Source: Lachnospiraceae bacterium (lineage in GTDB: Bacteria; Bacillota_A; Clostridia; Lachnospirales; Lachnospiraceae). Taken from it: DNA of 9,720 bases. The position numbers and the translations under genes were made by a program. Below are positions 6,086 through 9,720 of the stretch, in pieces. The notes below the pieces were generated by a model. The model saw only the letters and a list, made by a program, of their open reading frames with translations, made no database searches and was not told the DNA's origin. The DNA is taken from the NCBI GenBank assembly GCA_017958245.1, contig JAGDDC010000355.1, positions 1-9,720 on the forward strand. Direction: 5' to 3'. Positions within the stretch are counted from its first letter, which is position 1; the number at the start of each line of letters is the position of its first letter.

Positions 6086-7012
6086 GAGACCTTTCCCAAA
6101 CATCTCGGTGACTGCTGCCTCATAATCACTCAGGCGCTGGGCCTTGAGGATCTTTTTCTTTGTCTTGGCGCAGTCCTCAAACTCGTCCGCAAGAAAGCTC
6201 CACAGCTCTTTCATCTTGAAAAGGACGTTCCTCTCGCCGCCTATTAAGACCTTGTACTCACCATAGAGTCTGTCGTGGAATTTTCTAAGTTCTTCCTTTG
6301 TAGTACGTCTCCCGTCCCTGATCTCTGCCGCAAGTCCCGGGTGTGACAGGAGGCCTCTGCCTATCATTATCGAGCTGAGCCTGTCAAACTTCTTCATGAT
6401 CTGTCTCGCGCCCTCTAAAGTCACGATGTCACCGTTGTAGCACAGGGGTATCCTGCTCATCTCGTAGGCTCTCTCAAAGATCTCCATATCGGGAGTGTTC
6501 CTGTACATGTCGCTCTGTATGCGCGGGTGTATCGTGAGCTCGCATATGGGATAGCGGTTGTAGATCTCCATCATCCTCATGAGCTCTTCGTGTTCGCTGT
6601 AGCCCGCCCTCGTCTTCACCGAGACTCTCACCTCGACCTTGTCGAAGACCCGCTCGAAGAAAGCGTCTATCTCATCCGGGAACCTCAAAAACCCTGAGCC
6701 CTTCTTCTTGGCGGTGACCGTCTTTGATGGACAGCCGAGGTTAAAGTTCACCTCTTTGTACCCGATCTGCGCGAGCCTGTCAGCTGCCCGAAGGAAGACA
6801 TCGGGATCATTTGTCATGAGCTGGGGCACGAGCTCGGGCACCGTGTTGTTGTCCGGGTCTATATCGCGCATCTCCTTGTTTCGCAAGTCAGAGTTGACCG
6901 TGGGCGAGATAAAAGGCGAGAAGTACTTGTCTATCCCGCCAAAGATATCGCTGTGCGCGTTTCTGAAAGTATATCCCGTGATCGCCTCCATGGGCGCAAA
7001 GTATATGTTCAA
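6074..7012 (-). CDS. dus: tRNA-dihydrouridine synthase
   Basis: A 312-aa FMN-dependent enzyme that reduces uridines of the tRNA D-loop to dihydrouridine with NAD(P)H. Family landmarks in order: APMEAITGYTFRNAH (residues 6-20) at the start of the TIM barrel; NLGCPSKTVTAKKKGSGFL (91-109) with catalytic Cys94; K133 in VKTRAGY; IHPR (161-164); NGDI (193-196); IGRGLL (217-222) of the FMN phosphate site. A helical C-terminal domain follows. Length is normal for Dus. The start is TTG, supported by upstream AGAGGG and by the family's usual N-terminus beginning a few residues before FAPMEAIT; no ATG fits before M8. It follows the TauE-like gene by 71 bases without an obvious terminator or promoter, so it is probably the last gene of the HD-GYP/miaA operon. 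It resembles a Firmicutes Dus subtype that I cannot equate with DusA, B or C. Confidence 0.93.
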   Translation of the reverse strand: MNIYFAPMEAITGYTFRNAHSDIFGGIDKYFSPFISPTVNSDLRNKEMRDIDPDNNTVPELVPQLMTNDPDVFLRAADRLAQIGYKEVNFNLGCPSKTVTAKKKGSGFLRFPDEIDAFFERVFDKVEVRVSVKTRAGYSEHEELMRMMEIYNRYPICELTIHPRIQSDMYRNTPDMEIFERAYEMSRIPLCYNGDIVTLEGARQIMKKFDRLSSIMIGRGLLSHPGLAAEIRDGRRTTKEELRKFHDRLYGEYKVLIGGERNVLFKMKELWSFLADEFEDCAKTKKKILKAQRLSDYEAAVTEMFGKGLLYF

Positions 7013-7026
7013 CGTCTCTTTCCCTC

Positions 7027-7040
7027 TTGCAAATGACCCG
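7027..7040. repeat. 14-bp intergenic direct repeat, copy 2
   Basis: TTGCAAATGACCCG lies in the 71-base gap between the TauE-like gene and dus, ending about 15 bases before the dus TTG start on the - strand. It is identical to 1347-1360. Confidence 0.5.
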
Positions 7041-7083
7041 CCGTGACCTTAGGACACAGTAACTTAAAGTCGGATGTGGGTCT

Positions 7084-7842
7084 TTAGATGTAGTCCGTCA
7101 CGATCTTTACCGCGAGCAGCACGAGGACCGCGATGATCACGGGCCTGATGATCTTGCTCCCGTTCTTCATGGCGAGGCTCGATCCGAGGTAGTTGCCTCC
7201 GATGTTTGCGACCGCGCCCGCAAGGCCCGCCAGATACATGACCTGTCCGTCCGCGATGAAGACCGCGAGCGAGGTTAAGTTGGTGACCAGATTGATGACC
7301 TTTGAATGACCGTTTGCGTTCTTAAGTCCCATCTTTGCAAAGACCGTGAAGGCGATGATGATGAACGTGCCCGTCCCCGGCCCGTAGAAGCCGTCGTAAG
7401 CTCCCACGAAGAAAGCAGCCAGCATCGCCACTATATAGGTCTTCCTGTTGAGCTCAAGCCCCTCCTCCTTTGCCGCGCCGAATATCTTCCTGTTGAGCAC
7501 GAGGAAGGCTACAACCGGCAGGACGCAGAGAAGTATGATCATGAATACCTTCTCATCCACGAGGAGAGAGAGCTTCGCTCCCGCGGCTGACCCCGCTATG
7601 GCCGCCACGACCGTGGGGATCGCGAGTCTGAAGTTTACATAGCCTGCTTTTATATATCTGATGTTTGCGAGCACGGATCCTGCAGATGCGGCAAGCTTGT
7701 TCGTAGCCACTGCGTTGTGCGGCGGAAGGCCCGCTATAAGATACGCAGGAAGCGAGATGATGCCTCCGCCCCCTCCTATCGCATCGACAAATCCCGCCAG
7801 GAAAAGCAACGGACATATGATCAAAGCCATCTTTAAAGTCAT
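7084..7842 (-). CDS. TauE/SafE (TSUP) family membrane permease
   Basis: A 252-aa integral membrane protein, normal for the TSUP family (TauE/SafE/YfcA), whose members carry sulfite, sulfonates or other organic anions. The internal duplication typical of the family is visible: AGFVDAIGGGGGIISLPAYL (16-35) in the first half and VGAYDGFYGPGTGTFIII (146-163) in the second, each at the start of a set of about four hydrophobic helices. The ATG at 7842 is chosen because GGAGAC lies 5 bases upstream (7853-7848) and the longer open frame to 7902 would only add a charged, non-family stretch out of frame with miaA. The ATG overlaps the miaA stop as ATGA, so translation is probably coupled. Its substrate cannot be told from the sequence. 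Confidence 0.9.
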   Translation of the reverse strand: MTLKMALIICPLLFLAGFVDAIGGGGGIISLPAYLIAGLPPHNAVATNKLAASAGSVLANIRYIKAGYVNFRLAIPTVVAAIAGSAAGAKLSLLVDEKVFMIILLCVLPVVAFLVLNRKIFGAAKEEGLELNRKTYIVAMLAAFFVGAYDGFYGPGTGTFIIIAFTVFAKMGLKNANGHSKVINLVTNLTSLAVFIADGQVMYLAGLAGAVANIGGNYLGSSLAMKNGSKIIRPVIIAVLVLLAVKIVTDYI

Positions 7843-8726
7843 ATAAAGTCTCCTATCAGTCTGCAGGCCTCCCCGAAGGGATCGCGCTCCATGTCGAGCC
7901 AAATGACGTTCTTCCTCTTCCTAAACCATGTCATCTGCTCCTTTGCAAGCTTCTTGATCTCACGCGACAGTTCAGCCTTGAACTCATCAAGACCGGCATA
8001 TCTTCCCTCCAGGTACAGGAGGATATATCTGTATTCCAAGCCCAGTCTGTAGAGAAAGTCCCTGTCGACACCGCTTTCCAAAAGCCCCCTGACCTCGTCT
8101 ATCATACCCTCATCAAGCCGCCTGTCAAGCCTCTCGTCGATCCTTTTTTTGAGCTTTTCCCTCTCCCAGGTCACGCCAAGCTCCAGAGTCTCATAGCGCT
8201 TTACGCTCGGAAGGTTGAGCGGAAGTCCCTGCAGGACCTTCTCAGCTGCCCTCTCAAGCCTTCTTTTGTTATCATTTGCAACTTCTGAAAGAACCTCCGG
8301 ACGCTTCTGCCTGATGAGGTCTATAAGCTCCTCTATCGACATGGCCTCGAGCCTTCGCCTCATCTCAGGATCGGGCGCCGCCTCGCTCAAGGTGTAGCCG
8401 TCGACCACAGCGTTGATATAGAGTCCTGTCCCTCCCACAAGAAAGGGGAGCCTGCCCCTTGATGCGATCTCATCTATCGCAAGGTACGCTCCCTTTTGGT
8501 ACTCAGACAGTGAATAGAAATCCCCGGGCTTCGCCACATCGAGCATATAATGCTTCACTCCCTGCATCTCCTGCGGGGTTATCTTGCCGCTCCCGAGGTC
8601 CAGCCCCTCAAAGACCTGCCTCGAGTCGGCAGAGACGATCTCGCCTCCAAAGTGCTTCGCGAGATCCACTCCGAGCCCGCTCTTGCCCGACGCGTTGGTT
8701 CACAGTATGCAGACCAGTCTGTCCAC
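7839..8726 (-). pseudogene. miaA: tRNA dimethylallyltransferase MiaA, broken by an in-frame TGA in the Walker A motif
   Basis: MiaA transfers dimethylallyl to N6 of A37 in tRNAs reading UNN codons. The frame starts at GTG 8726 with GGAGG 6 bases upstream (8737-8733). It reads VDRLVCIL, then TGA (8702-8700), then TNASGKSGLG and the whole rest of MiaA: SADSRQVFEGLDLGSGK, LVGGTGLYINAVVDGY, KEQMTWFRKRKNVIWLD. The TGA sits where the first Gly of the P-loop (GTNASGKS) belongs and is one base from GGA. Restored, the product would be 295 aa, a normal length with no other defect. The remaining open frame from GTG 8669 (276 aa) lacks the P-loop and should be inactive. It lies 24 bases after the HD-GYP gene and overlaps the permease start. 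It is either a recent nonsense mutation or a base-call error; I see no reason to suppose recoding. Confidence 0.88.
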
Positions 8727-8750
8727 TCCGTGCCTCCGTATGTTTTGTCG

Positions 8751-9720
8751 TCAGATCTCCGAGATCTCGTGGGTTATATCGAACTCGTGGTCCGGATAGC
8801 CTTCCCTGAACCTGTTCTCAAGGCGCTCCATGATCGCGGAAGCGTTCTCGCCTGCGTCAAGCAGCACCACGAGAAGCTGTCTCGAGTTGATCCTCGAGCA
8901 GACGTCCACACCTCTTATGGTCTTTCCTATGATGTCCCTGAGGACCGCCTGCGCGGCCTCGATCTCGTCCTCCACTATCACGCTGCCCTTTGTCACGGTG
9001 ATAGTCATGAGGCATATCGTAAAATGATGATCGTATCTCTTTTTGATGCTGTTGAAGTACTCGTAGAGGTCCGAGAACTCCTCGTAGTCGACCTCGAGCG
9101 CTCCGCGCGCCTCGTCGTTGTGCTGTACGAGCTTCAGGAGGTTTGAGAGCTCCAGATCGCCCTTGTCGGGGAGGTTCTCCCACATGTTGCTGTAGATCAC
9201 GCTGCATCTGTCGACCTTGCCGACGCTATCGAGCTTGCCCGAATCGAAGAGCCTCAGGAAATGATCCGTGAGCACAGGGTCGAACTGCGTCCCCCTTCCG
9301 TTTACAAGCTCGTTCTTGATCTGCTCCTTTGACATCGACCTCCTGTACACCCTCGTGGTGCTCATGGCGTCATAGGCATCCGCGATCCCTACTATCCTTG
9401 CATGGAGCGGTATATCCTCTCCCGCAAGTCCGTCGGGATAGCCCTTCCCGTCGTACCTCTCGTGGTGGTACTTTGCGACCTTCCACGCGCCCGGTATGGA
9501 TGTCGTGTCAGAGAGCACTCTCGCTCCGAGCGTGGTGTGCTGTTTTATGATCTCGTATTCCCTCTCGCTCAGCTTGCTGGGCTTGTTTAAGATCGAGTCG
9601 GGCACGCCGATCTTTCCTATGTCATGCAAAAGGCCCTGATATCTGAGGTTCTCGAGCTTCTCGTCGCTCCATCCGAGCTCCTTTGCAAGGTGGACGGCGT
9701 ACTCGGAGACTCTTGATGAA
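8751..9720 (-). CDS. HD-GYP domain phosphodiesterase with degenerate GGDEF-like C-terminus (partial)
   Basis: The 5' end lies right of the window; 322 residues and the TGA stop are seen. Fragment residues 1-158 are an HD-GYP domain with its metal ligands and signature: LLHDIGKIGVPD (H32, D33), the His of KQHTTLGA (61), HHERYDGKGYPDGL (85-98), ADAYDAM (D114) and RGTQFDP. This domain hydrolyses c-di-GMP, or in some members cGAMP. A linker follows, then residues about 225-322, which thread as a GGDEF-like fold with the signature replaced: RINSRQLLVVLL where R(Y/F)GGDEFLVLL is usual. It is therefore probably a sensor, dimerisation or pseudo-cyclase module. GGDEF after HD-GYP is an uncommon order. 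The gene leads the cluster with miaA, the permease and dus; its promoter is outside the window. Confidence 0.88.
   Translation of the reverse strand, partial: SSRVSEYAVHLAKELGWSDEKLENLRYQGLLHDIGKIGVPDSILNKPSKLSEREYEIIKQHTTLGARVLSDTTSIPGAWKVAKYHHERYDGKGYPDGLAGEDIPLHARIVGIADAYDAMSTTRVYRRSMSKEQIKNELVNGRGTQFDPVLTDHFLRLFDSGKLDSVGKVDRCSVIYSNMWENLPDKGDLELSNLLKLVQHNDEARGALEVDYEEFSDLYEYFNSIKKRYDHHFTICLMTITVTKGSVIVEDEIEAAQAVLRDIIGKTIRGVDVCSRINSRQLLVVLLDAGENASAIMERLENRFREGYPDHEFDITHEISEI

Noticed and set aside
7843..7902. N-terminal extension of the TauE-like gene to 7902
   Set aside because: It would overlap miaA by about 60 bases out of frame, adds charged non-membrane residues, and lies upstream of a clear RBS and ATGA overlap at 7842.
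8700..8702. TGA in miaA as a recoded codon (Gly code, Trp code or selenocysteine)
   Set aside because: TGA is the true stop of the EAL and HD-GYP genes (for the EAL gene a terminator follows at once), so it is not reassigned. No selenocysteine-type hairpin is evident and MiaA has no Cys or Sec at this position.
8550..9146. 198-codon + strand open frame opposite miaA and the HD-GYP gene
   Set aside because: It spans two conserved genes and their junction on the other strand; composition is that of an antisense shadow.

Overview
The window looks like chromosomal core and near-core sequence from a Gram-positive Clostridia-type bacterium, most likely in or near the Lachnospiraceae. The reasons are strong GGAGG-type ribosome-binding sites, frequent ATA and AGG/AGA codons in moderately GC-rich genes, a MiaA of the 'TNASGKS' subtype and a Dus of the 'YFAPMEAITGY' subtype. 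The taxon is an inference from style; no rRNA or tRNA gene is present. TGA, TAA and TAG all act as normal stops here.

Left part (1-1986). The window opens with the tail of a MATE efflux transporter (+). It converges, across a bidirectional terminator, on a minus-strand gene for a small zinc-ribbon membrane protein with a Pro/Gln-rich repeat linker. That gene is divergent from greA (+). The intergenic region between them carries two good extended -10 promoters pointing outward. greA stands alone and shares a bidirectional terminator with the gene facing it.

Middle (1997-6008). Two minus-strand genes, each with its own promoter and terminator signals. One encodes a 7-TM protein with a degenerate GGDEF domain and an intact EAL domain, a predicted cyclic-di-GMP phosphodiesterase; a 16-bp perfect palindrome sits just downstream of its predicted transcription start. 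The other encodes a secreted or membrane-anchored cell-wall protein: a degenerate S11 (PBP5-like) domain with an apparent Ser-to-Cys change at the nucleophile, an intact M15 zinc peptidase domain and a C-terminal peptidoglycan-binding domain.

Right part (6074-9720). A tight minus-strand cluster reads, in transcription order: an HD-GYP protein (5' end beyond the window) with a degenerate GGDEF-like C-terminal domain, miaA, a TauE/SafE-family permease and a tRNA-dihydrouridine synthase. miaA has an in-frame TGA exactly where the first glycine of the Walker A motif should be, so as written it is a point-mutation pseudogene (or a base-call error). The permease gene overlaps its stop by ATGA.

Themes: two c-di-GMP phosphodiesterase-type proteins, both with eroded GGDEF-like modules; two tRNA-modification genes; cell-wall remodelling; and transport. 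I see no mobile element, CRISPR array, phage gene or defence system. No gene-free stretch exceeds 300 bases; the longest gaps are 1187-1458 and 3872-4106, and their contents are listed.
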